Position numbers and translations under genes: made by a program
The notes under the pieces: model-generated
Told to the model about the DNA's origin: nothing
Seen by the model: the letters and a program-made list of their open reading frames with translations, nothing else
Database searches by the model: none
Source: Melieria omissa
Taxonomy: Eukaryota; Arthropoda; Insecta; Diptera; Ulidiidae
DNA: 64,000 nt
NCBI GenBank assembly: GCA_963971225.1
Contig: OZ020269.1
Span: 83,180,450-83,244,449, forward strand
Direction of reading: 5' to 3'
Shown: piece after piece, positions 48,700 through 59,600 of the stretch
Layout: the number at the start of each line of letters is the position of its first letter
How positions within the stretch are numbered: the stretch's first letter is position 1

Positions 48700-49400
48700 A
48701 AAATTTTGCAAATCCAATTTGGTCCATAAATTTGACAATAATTTGAAATTAATCAATAATAATGTAAAATATAGGATTCTTGGCATAAATATTCATTGAC
48801 TGTTTTTAAACTACTGCCAAGTTAAAGGAGAATAAGTTTACAATCAAAATTCTATGCATTCAAAATGAAAAAAATTCAGATGTTCTTGCCAAAAGTATTC
48901 TACATTATGCGTTTTTATTGACTTTAATCAAACTATTTTTAAGTTTAAGGTTGAAACTAATTCAATTGTCAATCTTTGTTCGTTCAAAATTTATGAAATT
49001 TTTATATTCATTTAAAAAGGACCTTGCAACACCCATCAAGTTGATGCAAAAATTAGCTCAATACTCCAATAATTCTTCACAATTTAGTAAATTTGACTAT
49101 ACTTGCAGAAAGGACACTGCATTATGCATTTTTAATGTATTTTTCAAGCTTTTTTTGACGTAAATATAAAACTACTTAAATAGTTTAACTTTACGCTTTG
49201 AAAATGTAGCAAATTTCGATATCCAGGCAAAAAGGATGTAGCGCATGCACTTTAACTGAGTTCTATCCTCTTATTTTTAAGTTTAACATAAAAACTAGTT
49301 GAATACTGCAGCTTTATATTTCCAAAAATTGAATACTTTGATAGCCTTCCAAAAAGGATATTCCATCATAACTGTCAAAATACACAAAATTCTTCTATTT
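48700..49400. repeat. Very diverged tandem repeat, unit about 120-130 bp
   Basis: Similar openings recur at about 48890 (AAAAGTATTCTACATTATGC), 49108 (AAAGGACACTGCATTATGC), 49230 (AAAAGGATGTAGCGCATGC) and 49362 (AAAAGGATATTCCATCAT), followed by TTTAA, AAACTA and TTGAATAC words. The units are old and unequal in length. Confidence 0.45.
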
Positions 49401-51700
49401 TCTGTATATTTGAATTTATTGTCTATGAACTAACTTAATAGGAAGATTTTTTGACTATAAAACTACTAAGCGATTTCTTGCTGCATGTCTTGCATCCTTT
49501 CGATTCAACGCTTGGTTGGCACACATATGCCACAGCTGTCCGGCGAACTCCTGCGGTTACAGCGCACACTGCTGCAATTATTCACGGCCTACATTGGCTT
49601 CGGAATCCTTTCGCCAGCCATTGTCCTGGCCGGCAGCCGCACCAGCGGTCACGTCACACACTCGACTGGCGAATGCGCATGTCTTGTTTAATTATAAATT
49701 TATGTAGCAGAACAGAAAGGAATCTTTTGTAATGATTGGTATTTATGGCAGGCAGGCAATTGCGCAAGGACCAAAAGGATATTTACTTGTGGAACGGCTT
49801 GTGGACTGCAAAGTGTGGCGTGCTAAATGGTCACTCATTAGCGTGAAGAATTGTTGTGTGCGGGTAGTAGCGCCCGCAGCGGGCGCATAATTGTTGCATG
49901 CGGCGTGCATTAAGCGAGAGAGGCCAAAGGATAAGCGAGTGTGGCCAAAAGTTAATGTGCGACAAGCGGTGGATTCTGGTTAAATTTTTCCTAGCAAGCC
50001 GGCTGACATTTTTTGTAACATAAACAAATTTCTTCATAGTATTCTGACTGCTATGTCCTTTGAAAGGATGCCAATAAAACTAGCTGTATTACAATTTTTT
50101 TTAACATAAATTTGCTCCAAAATTTAACATCAAATGGAAAAATTAATTTGCTTGAGTTGTTTGCTCATCCTTTGGCCAAACACATGAAAAGGATACAAGG
50201 CGCTGTTTCTATTTTTTTGTGTAAACTCCTGCAATCTGCTGCAATATTTAAACACTAAAATCCTTCACCGCCTTCTTCCGTCCTCGAGCCCACACAAACC
50301 CATAATTAAATGCCGTGCAGAGCAAATTATCCTGTGCCAAATCGGTTTTGTTCCTTTTGCTTTTTTTCAATTTGATTTTTGTAAAACTCCCGTCTTGCCG
50401 CATTATCCTTTTGCCCCATTTTCTGACAACAGCGCTGCAGGTTGCATGCACCGGCAGCAGCCAATAGTTGACAGCACATGCGGCCGCTCACAAATATCCT
50501 TTAATATCTTGCAATATCCTTTAATTGAAGCGGTGAAAGGTGTTTGATTTTCTGGCTGCGTTGCAACTTTGAACAAAAATGAGGAAGAAACAATGACGAA
50601 TTAGAAATTGAAAAAATAGGAAAGGCCATATTTTGTGCCGTTGAAAGTGTCTACAAAAACAAAATGGTGGGCGTGTCCTTTGCGCTTAATCGCTTAGTTC
50701 CTCTGCGAGTGTCTTGCGGCCAGTTTGAAGACGAGCGAAAACGAGTGGCGGCCAGAAGTGAGCGCATGGCCACATGCCAAGCATGGATCGTGCTTCCAAG
50801 AAATTTTGGTCGAGGCATAGAAGGATGCAATTATCCTTTTTCATAATTGAAGAAAAAATTAATTTAGCCAAAAAGCGCACAAACCACACAGGTTCTAGCT
50901 GCGATTCAACAAATCGCGCAATTATGCAGTAATGTGTCACATAGTAAAAAACGTATACTTTTTCAGGATAATGAACTTAACAACGCGTATTCGGCTTATG
51001 CAAAATTGCCACAAAGCTCGTCTTAAATGCAATTTGATAGGCGCATTGCTGCCTGCTGGCAATCAATGTGCTGATTGTCCTTTCCTATGTGCATTATCCT
51101 TATTGTGCCGTTTCGTGCTGCACACATTCTGACCATTGTTGCATTGTCCTCTTCGCTGCGCCCAAATGATAAATGCAATTGCATAAATCATGCACTTTCC
51201 ATTTCACTTTCAATGCGCGCACACATATCCCGACGCACGAATATCCTTTTTCGACATATTCGTTGGAAATGGAATGTGTGCGCAATCCTTCCCCTCAATC
51301 GCAGAGCCACCGAAAGTACAAAAAGCAGCAAAATTTCAACTGAAAAACACTCAAGTGGGACAGACACCCTTCTATGATGTGAATTTGTGTGCAGCACAAC
51401 TGACCAGTGTCCTTTTACATGCGTAACGATGCGCGCGCAACCCTGCACACGAAAAGGATAATGGCTAACATGCGGTAAAGGGATGCTTTGAGAACAAAAG
51501 CAACAACTTTTATTCTCAGTTTTTATTTATTTCTGGGGTAAAAATTGGCACGGCGACCAAGTGCTACGCGGCAGGACATTGGATCCTTTGTTTTTTTTGA
51601 TGTGCCTGTGTGTGTGTGTAATGTCTGACGCATTTCGTAAGTGTGTGTGCAAGGCTGGATGTCCTGCGGTGCGCGGTCGCTGCTGACCAGCAAACTGAAC
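49000..51700. promoter_or_regulatory. Dense field of AGGAT/AGGAC motifs, possible enhancer domain
   Basis: By eye I count about 35 AGGAT or AGGAC words on either strand in 2.7 kb, where about 9 would be expected from base composition. Many share a wider AAAGGATA or ATTATCCTTT form, for example near 49928, 50189, 50404, 50495, 50515, 50834, 51095, 51244 and 51455. The fly zinc-finger repressor Tramtrack is known to bind AGGAC/AGGAT-type cores, so a binding array is one reading. A decayed repeat family is another. Function is inference. Confidence 0.35.
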
Positions 51701-51829
51701 CTTGAGTCCGGCCAACGTTGGAGTTGGTCTGAAATTGCTTAAATTTTTAGCATATGGTCCAAAATATTGGCGCGATTTGTGGCATGTTGAGCGTTTAATA
51801 TAATGGAATCAAGATTAAGTTGAAAAATA

Positions 51830-52765
51830 GGAAATACAAAATTATAAATTAAACCTTGAAAAAAGTAAAATTTTAGAATTCAAAATTTAATCAAACCAAA
51901 AAAATAAATCAACAAATCAGCGAAAACCTCAAAAATTAACTTCATGAATTAAGGATTGAAATATAAAAAAACCGAAACTAAAAAAAAATATAAAGTAAAA
52001 AGCTAAAAAAAAAAAAATATTAAAATCAACAACTAAAAAATTAGAAATTATCAAATTAAAATATATAAAATATGAAATTATTAAATAAAAAATTTATACA
52101 ATAAGAAAATACAAAATTATAAAACCAAGCAATTAGAAATTTTAAAATACAAAGCCTTGAAAAATTACAAATTCAGAACTTAAAATAATAAACGAATTAA
52201 AACCTTTAAAAATGTAAAACAATAAAAGTAAACAAATCCAGAAGAACTTAGAAGAAAATTCAGTAAGAACTTAAGAAATTAAAAAGGTTTTAAATTAAAA
52301 TTAAACACCTAAGCAATTAAATTAGTGAAATATAAATAAATATCTATAAATTAGAAAATTAAAAAACAAATTATAACATTAAAAAACCAAAAAGCAAAAC
52401 TTGATAGTTACCAAAAAAATAAAACAAACCTTTAACAATAAAAAAACTAACAAAACAAAATAATTTTTAATATAAAAATTCTAAAAAACTAAGAAATTTA
52501 AATGACATGTAAACTATAAAATTTTAAAATAACTATTAAAAAATAATTAAGAAATTAAAAACTAAAAAATTCAAGTTAAAAATAAAAAAAAAATATATAC
52601 TATAAATTGAAAAATTTAAATTTAATAGGCAAATGCTTCAAAGTCAAACATTAAAAAAAATTTTTGAAACAAAGAAAAAATAGTTATAATAATTAACATT
52701 TAATTAAAAATTAAAAAACCAAATAAATTAAATTAAATATTTAATTAAAATAAAATTAAAAATCG
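51830..52765. repeat. A-rich low-complexity tract
   Basis: Nearly a kilobase of AAATTAAAA-type sequence with very little G or C and no fixed unit. Confidence 0.75.
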
Positions 52766-53587
52766 TTAACCCTGGAAGGGTATCCTTCGTCGATTCGACG
52801 AACACCACATACATTTCTTCAAATTTCTTCTTATTCTCCGATCTGATTGCTTTCTCTTTTCGTGTGATCTCACTTGGCGATGTGCTCTATTCTGCCAATT
52901 TTTTAGAACAAAATGTCTGAGTATAATTCTATAACAAAGTTGGAGTTTATACGATTTACAGTTTTTCCAAAAATCGGAGTTAAATACGTCGTTTTCGATG
53001 TAATATACAGGGTGGGCGGAAAGTTTCTGCATACATCGTTTCAATTGTAATATAGTTAAAATTCTGATTGCTTGTTTTATTTGAAAACGAAATGCGGAAA
53101 TCCCCAATAATGTCATGGATGAAAATCCTAAGCAATTCCCTTGTACATCTACAGCGATTTTTATGCAGGACGGTGCGCGATGTCATACGGCGAAACAGTC
53201 AATAAATGCTGCTAAAAGTCTATTTAGTCTATTAAGTATATTTAGTATGGGAAGACTGGCCCGAAAATTCGTCAGATCTTAATCCTATTGAACATATCTG
53301 GTCCAGGATTCAAGATTCAATATTTCGGAGTCCAAAACCTGCCAGTATACTTCAACGTATTGAGAGAGTAAAACAAGAGTGGGATGCCACATCATTGGTC
53401 GAAGCGTCGGTCTTGTGCGAAAGTTTTGGAAAGCGTGTCCTAGAGTTCTACGAAAAAAATGGCATGCATACACAATATGAATGATTAATTGAACTTTGCT
53501 TGAATATGATTTAGTGGTTGAAATAAAAAAGTTTGAAAAGCAATACAAATGATCCTTAAGGGTGTTTTTTTACCCTTCTAGTGCTAA
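52766..53587. mobile_element. Possible piggyBac-like element around a Tc1-type remnant
   Basis: TTAACCCTGGAAGGGTA at 52766-52782 and, inverted, TTAGCACTAGAAGGGTA at 53571-53587 match at 14 of 17. A palindrome-like TTCGTCGATTCGACGAA lies just inside the left end, an arrangement like the other TTAA elements here. The right target reads CTAA rather than TTAA, so the assignment is tentative. Confidence 0.4.
53008..53483 (+). pseudogene. Tc1/mariner-superfamily transposase remnant
   Basis: A possible end, CAGGGTGGGCGGAAAGTTTC, starts near 53008. At about 53158 the plus strand reads IFMQDGARCHTAKQS (second catalytic Asp). After a frameshift comes WPENSSDLNPIEHIW (third catalytic block, about 53248-53292), then a C-terminal helix region ending with a stop at 53483. 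The first catalytic region is absent. It is a dead 3' fragment. Confidence 0.75.
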
Positions 53588-55909
53588 GAAGTAAAAAATT
53601 TATGAAAATATTAGCAAAAAAGATTATAAATAGAGATTTTAAATAATAGAGATTTTAAATAAAACATTATGAACTACAAATGAAACATTTTAAATAAAAT
53701 ATCAAAAAACAAAAAAAAAAGTTAAAAAATTAAAATTAAAAATTCAAATAACTTAAAAATTCGGAATAATAATTGAAATACTAATAATAAAAATTCGCAA
53801 ATTAAATTAAATTAAAAAAAAATATCACAAATAAAATTGAAAAAGAAATTGTTTTTTCTTGAAACTGATTATAAAAAATGTCAGTTACTTTACTAACATT
53901 CAAAACAATGCCAACGCTTCGTTGGCAGCTTTCAATATCATTTTTAATGTGAAACACGTGTCAACTGTTTACACTTTAAAGTTGTTTTCACACTGTTGTG
54001 CTTTAGAAAGTAAACCAAAGCGATTTTATAAGTTTAAACAAATTATTGAAAAGACTCGAAAAGTCCCTTTGGCTTAGCACAAATTGAAAAAAAAATATGT
54101 TAGGTTAAAGCGGCACAGTTCACATCAAAGGATACAAAGGACACACGCAGACACTACTTTTTGTTGCTTTTGTGCGCGGTGCGTTCTTACCTTTTGTGTG
54201 GCACAGTCTTATTACACTTAATACGTTTAATCCTTCCACCTACTAAACAAAGTGATTAATGGTTGCTGAATGGTCCAGGTGAAAGCAGCACCCAGGAGAG
54301 CGGCGACGAGTGCGAGTAAGCGGCGGCCGAAGAGATTAAACGCAACGCGACCGAGTGCCAACAAAAAAAGATCAAAGGCAGGCCAGCGATTTTGTGGTAC
54401 AGCCTTGGCAGGTTACTTTTTACAGGAGACAGTTTATAGAATATGTATTGTACTTTTAAGTCTGAAGGAAATTTCTTCCTAAGAATTTTAAATTAACTTT
54501 GCGAATAGTCAGCAAGATTGCGTGGTGATCAGAAAGATTGAAATTGTTGGAGGTCTTCTTGCTAAAACTGCTTCCGGGCTGATCAAAACTATTTGGTGTT
54601 TTGAATGATTCTAACAAGGACCTCCTGACGCACCACATAATGTCCTACCACTCAGAAACTAACTATGAAGTGAATTAAAGATTACTTTTTTAAACAGAAA
54701 ATTACAATTTGATGGAGTTATTCTTTAGTTCACATAGGCCAACGGGCAACATTGCATCAACCCAACGAAACGCTTTTTCTCACCAGTTCTCACCATTTAA
54801 GACTTTAACACACTTTTTCTTTTCAAAGAACTTTCCTAACGTACACCGTTCTGTGCAGTTTCCTGTGGCGCTTTACAGCCCAATTACAGATTTTCGTGAG
54901 TCTTTGCAACACGCACTTAAGTGCCTTTTACGCAGCTTTCGGGCTACAGGTGAAATTTTCTGCTCTCACTGCGCCACGTTTATGCGCGCATAAACGTCAA
55001 ATTCCTGACGCTATGCCAATTAGTTGTTGTTCCTCTCGTTGTTGTAGCCAGCTAATTCATGTTAAATGTTAATCCGGGCAAATACTTTTGAATGGGGTAC
55101 TACAAGCTCCACTGACCTCACGGTTTATCCTGACAAACGTTTATTGTTGTCTTACATGTTGTTGTTGTTGTTGGCAGGACTACTCGGCCTTGCCAAGCAG
55201 GCGCATAAAATTGTAATCCTTACAAAATTAACGCGAAAAGTACGTACGAAACTGTTATGATGGCAGCTAGAGCCCACGCTAGAGCTTATGAATTTATATG
55301 GTCACCTTAATGGAAAAAAGAAAGAAGAAGAAACAAGAAGAGTAAATTGAAAGGTTTTTAAGATGGGCCGGTGTGGGCGAAAATTGTACAAGATTAGGTG
55401 AGATTAATTTTCTGTTGAAAGAAACTCGAATATTGAAAAGGTTTTTGTGTAAACATGTTTGTATATATTTAAGTATAGGAAGATTTTATAATGGGAAAAA
55501 GTTAATTATATCTAACACAAAGCTTAAGTCCAGAGAGAACGAAATTAATATTGATTTTGTTCCTCTTTCAAGGTTTGGTTAGGAGAGAGTTCGGTTAGTG
55601 ACAGAAACTTACTATCTGTTCAATTAGTGCGCAAGATACTCGACAACCACAGATACCCTCAGCTATGTCCAAAACATTGTAGAACGTAAGTATCTTCCAA
55701 GTTCTGAACGGTTCATGAACCTACTTGTTTGAACAGTTGATTAATAACAAAGCGGTAACGATTGCTTTGAAGTACGAAGAAGATACATCGCGATTTCGGT
55801 TCGTCCTTGAAGCTGCCGAGTAAAACTGAATGAGCTTTGTTTTTCCTAGACCTTTTTTAAATCTATAGATGTGTACTCGCCATGACTTAGTCAAATTTTC
55901 AGCCTCTGA
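53588..55909. other. Intergenic DNA
   Basis: The left end is AT-rich low-complexity sequence to about 53860. A small GC-rich patch lies at 54270-54410. I see no gene. Confidence 0.5.
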
Positions 55910-55958
55910 AATAAAAATAAAATAAAATAAAATAAAATAAAATAAAATAAATAAAATA
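55910..55958. repeat. (AAAAT)n microsatellite
   Basis: About nine AAAAT units abut the 3' end of the mariner relic on the minus strand. Confidence 0.9.
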
Positions 55959-55959
55959 G

Positions 55960-56967
55960 TAATTTTTTCTTCTATTAGGATTTATACACTTTTGCATGCG
56001 CTCGAACCAATTGTCGAAGCACTTTTTCCACTCCGGTTGAGACACCTCCAAAACATGATTTTTGACTGCTTCAGCAGCATCTTCTGGCGATGAAAATCGT
56101 TGACCACGCAATTTTCGTTTGATGTGCGGGAATAAGAAAAAGTCATTGAGTGCTGGGTCAGAGCTGTATGGCGGATGACCCATTAAATCGATGCTTTGGT
56201 CGATCAAATAGACGGTTGTTTGAGCCGATGTGTGAAAACGGCCATTGTCCTGGTGAAGAATGATTCGGCGTCGGGAGTTGTTTTTCCGTTTTTATTGAAC
56301 ACTTCTGTCAAACAAATTGTTGTGTACCACTCAGAATTGACGGTTCCACCTTGCACTAACGGCACAGTAGCCGCATGACCAGTTTTGCCGAAGAAACAGG
56401 CGACCATTTGCTTTGATGTGCTGCGTGCTCCAACAACTTTTGTTGGACTTGGCTCGTCTTGGAAGACCCACACGGTCGATTGCTGTTTTGTTTCGCGCTC
56501 ATACGCATATATCCATGATTCATCACCTGTCACGATCTTATAAACGTCTTTCGAAGTACCGCGATCGAAATTTTTCATAATTTTTTTGCACCAATCGACA
56601 CGAGCGATTGCCCCATTATGTGGGATTCAACGAGAACAAATCTTTCTGACAGCTAAATGTTCATGCAGTATAGAATGCACGACCGTGGAACTAATGTCCA
56701 AGGATGTCTCTATCTAACGGTATGCCACATGACGATCTTTCGTTATCAGTTCACGCATAGCATCGATGGTTTCTGGCACAATGGCCAATTTTGGGCGACT
56801 TTCAGGAAATTCGTCCTGGAGCGAAAAGCGACTACGCTTGGATTTGTTAAACCAGCTAAAAATTGTCTTGAGGATTGGTGCTTCATCACCGAATGCCGAA
56901 TGAAGGCGATCGAAGCACTGTTGTCGAGCAAAATTATTGCTCGAAAATGTTCATGAGTTAAATTCAT
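55960..56967 (-). pseudogene. Dead mariner transposase, a second lineage
   Basis: The minus strand starts at 56967 with MNLTHEHFRAI, shifts frame within about 15 codons, then continues with FGDEAP, an in-frame TAG near DRHVAYR, an HEHLAVRKICSR block followed by a TGA where the family has Trp, and IPHN. The catalytic region follows from 56578: VTGDESWIYAY (first Asp), KQMVACFFGKTGH, then another frameshift before HQDNGRFH (second Asp). HPPYSSDPALNDFFLFP stands at the third site, and FDNWFERMQKCI near the C-terminus. At least two stops and two frameshifts make it inactive. Its motifs differ from the irritans-type copies, so it belongs to another mariner subfamily. Confidence 0.85.
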
Positions 56968-58370
56968 TTTGTGACCGAGATGAATTTTTCAAGTCAATGT
57001 TAACAACACAAATAGCACTTGAACATCAAAATGTTCTAAGCACGTTTGTGGTAAAAAATGACAAACTTTTCAATGGCATTCTCAGATTTTTCGAAAACGT
57101 ACTAGACCATCCTTATTGAAAAAATAGAAAAAGGCAGCCTACGTGAAAAAAAATATAATAGAATAAAAAAGTAAAATAGAATAAAATAAAATAAATAAAT
57201 AAAGTAATTAAGATAATAAAATTAATAAAATAAAACAAAGTAAAATAAAATGAAATAAACAAATAAAAAATGTTTCTTTCGGCGGCTAACTTCTGAGCAA
57301 AAAACGACAAACTTCTGAGAGAAAAATATGTTTGTTTATTTAAAAAAGTCTTCCAAAAAATCTTCCAAAACGTTGTTTGAAATCGGCATCAAAACTTCTC
57401 TTTAATCTATTCCAAAGACGAGTCGATTAAAATTATACATAAAAAACTTGTGGGTTCTGGCTTAAAACCCTCTAAGGTTCGAAAAGTACGAAACAACTTT
57501 CATAGGATAACTGAACTTCTTCTCTTGCTTGGCCGAGACAACTTCACCCACATCACTCATGAGCTCCAAAGAGTGTCAGATGTGTCAACTTCCACCACTG
57601 TGACCACCACTTAGTTGCCGTTACTCAGCTGTGACTTATGACAACACTCACTTCAACGCGCTCAAAATTTGATATGTTTGCATGAAAAGTAAATACTAAT
57701 TACGATTTGAATAAAATGCAATTTATTTTCCCACTGACAGTTTAAACTGCACATGCAGTCGGCGCCAACAGCAGCAACACTGCTGTCACCAAGACAGTGG
57801 CAACGGCCTTGGCGGATGTGTGCATTTCTGTAGGACATATCCTGTTTATCCTGTAATTTACTTGTTGTTTTTATTGTTGTAAAGGATATTAATACAAATG
57901 GGAAATGTGCCAAAGGATGCATTTTGTATTGTAATTTGAAGCGCATGTTAATAGTTTGTATTTGCTTTGGGCCTGTGATAAATGATCTTTTAATTAAATG
58001 ATTTATGCATTCAAAATTTGATTTATTGTTATATTTAAAACAATACATATGTGTGTGTGTATTTTAAAGTGCTCCAATTGTATGTAGCGCTATGTAGGAA
58101 ATATGTTTAATTTTAATTTTTAGGACGTGCTTTTTGAGATTTAGTCATCATTTATTTATGTTTTTTCGTGTATTTTTTATGTAGATACATATATTTTAGA
58201 GTTTATATAAATTCAAGGATGGTTTTTTAAAGCTCATTAAATCATATCCCGGAAGAGCAATTCCCAGCAGGTCTGACAAGATAAACATACCGGGTAGCGA
58301 AAAAGTCATCACCTTATCGACAGATACTATTACTTTGGCGAATGGTGGCCGAAGTAAATTTTGCTTTGAC

Positions 58371-58440
58371 GTTCATTCTTTCATTAATTCATTCACTCAT
58401 TCATTTATTTATTCATTCCTTCAATTATTCATCATTAATT
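58371..58440. repeat. (TTCA/TTCAT)n microsatellite
   Basis: Irregular TTCATT and CATTCA units with interruptions extend for about 70 bp. Confidence 0.85.
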
Positions 58441-58638
58441 CACAAACAAATTAGAGCCAAAGAACACTGGGTGACAACTTTTCTCTCTCTTGGAAAGAAT
58501 ATTTTAATAGCCTTGGACTATCAAACGGCGATCAAGAGTTTTCAGCAATCAATAATTATCTCGAAACTGGGCAATGAATGTTCTAAGAAAAGAGTGAAAG
58601 AGAAAATTGCAGCAGTAATGAGAATGTTTGAAGTATCC

Positions 58639-58722
58639 TTCCAATTATTGATTGGAGCAAAGATGGCAAGTAGTGGCCTCTTCCAATTATTGACTGGAGC
58701 AAAGATGACAAGTAGTGACCTG
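58639..58722. repeat. Two-copy 42-bp tandem duplication
   Basis: Units at 58639-58680 and 58681-58722 both start TTCCAATTATTGA and differ at only a few sites. The length is a multiple of three, so the spurious ORF stays open across it. Confidence 0.8.
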
Positions 58723-59135
58723 CATTTTTACATTAGATCAGTTTGGGAGATGGTAGGAATATGGCAACATAGTGCTTCTGACATGGGTCAAAGGTCCCAT
58801 TGGCACAGAAAAGAGAGGGGATTTTGACCCCAGAAGGGTCTGACAATGTCTACTGCGAACAACAGTAGTCTGTGTTGGTCTCAAAAGTTCTACTGCAGAA
58901 AGTATGGTCAGCAACTGGATACACTTGATCCATCTGAGAACATACTGCAGATCTTCTGGGGTTAAGAAGTTGTTAATCAAGCGAGAAAGGATCTGAGCTT
59001 AGACCGGAAAAGCCTAAGACGGCTGACAGCAATTACTATTTGGCATAGAAACTTTTAACGTAACCTCATGCGACTACAAATTTTTGAGAATAAAACTTGT
59101 AGGTCTTGAAGATATTGAGACAGCGGCACAAGTAA

Positions 59136-59408
59136 CATTCGCCGTATTCTCCAGATTTGGCCTCTAGTGACTTTTTTCTCTTTGCAGATCTGAAAATAAT
59201 GTTTGCTGGAAAGAAATTTTGCACTGATGAAGAGGTAATCGCCGAGACTGAGATTTATTTTCAGGCCACAGACACATCGTACTAAATAAATGATATAGAA
59301 AAATTGTATGACTGCTATAATCGTTGTATCGTCCTCGAAGGCGACTATATTGAATAATAAAAGAAAATTTCTATGAATGAATACCTACGATCTTTTCGGC
59401 CCATCTGT
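59136..59408 (+). mobile_element. 3' fragment of an irritans-type mariner
   Basis: The frame reads SPYSPDLASSDFFLFADLK (third catalytic block), AGKKFCTDEEVIAETEIYF, an internal TAA, then CYNRCIVLEGDYIE and a stop near 59357. The right end, read inverted, is ACAGATGGGCCGAAAAGATC, followed on the plus strand by TA at 59409-59410. The end resembles that of the fragment at 48400-48691. The 5' half is missing. Confidence 0.8.
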
Positions 59409-59517
59409 TAGTCTCATATTTCCGTTAGCAGGACCAAGTTAAAAATGATTGATTGATTTGATCTGATAAGAAAGGGAAAGTTGGCTGTCTGAAGCGTAGA
59501 ATAGCTAAAGAGAAAAT

Positions 59518-59600
59518 TAGTGTTCGACCGAATATTCGGTTTCGGTTTCGGCTCAAATCAGTGGTTTCGGTTTCAGCTTCGGCCAAAAAATGCCCAATAA
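59518..59600 (+). mobile_element. End fragment of the hAT-like family seen at 21293
   Basis: TAGTGTTCGACCGAATATTC starts the fragment, followed by repeated GGTTTCGG words and GCCAAAAAATGCCC, all as in the right arm of the 21293-22629 element read inverted. No second end was found nearby. Confidence 0.65.

Larger units (their letters stand above)
48694..52765. other. Intergenic DNA with diverged repeats and a dense AGGAT/AGGAC field
   Basis: No gene is supported; a GC-richer patch at 49480-49690 holds overlapping short ORFs without recognisable domains. The left end is a diverged tandem array, the middle is a field of AGGAT/AGGAC motifs, and the right end is an A-rich tract. Confidence 0.45.
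56968..59135. other. Intergenic DNA with simple repeats
   Basis: AAATAAAAT runs lie at about 57160-57260, AGGAT/AGGAC words recur at 57830-57910, and a TTCA-type microsatellite lies at 58371-58440. A 161-codon ORF at 58342-58827 begins inside that microsatellite and crosses a local duplication; I do not consider it a gene. Confidence 0.5.

Noticed and set aside
49451..49732. GC-richer ORF cluster as a coding exon
   Set aside because: Several frames are open at once, no family resemblance, and no splice borders that make sense.
58342..58827. 161-codon plus-strand ORF
   Set aside because: It begins inside a TTCA microsatellite and stays open through a 42-bp duplication; there is no homology to any known family.
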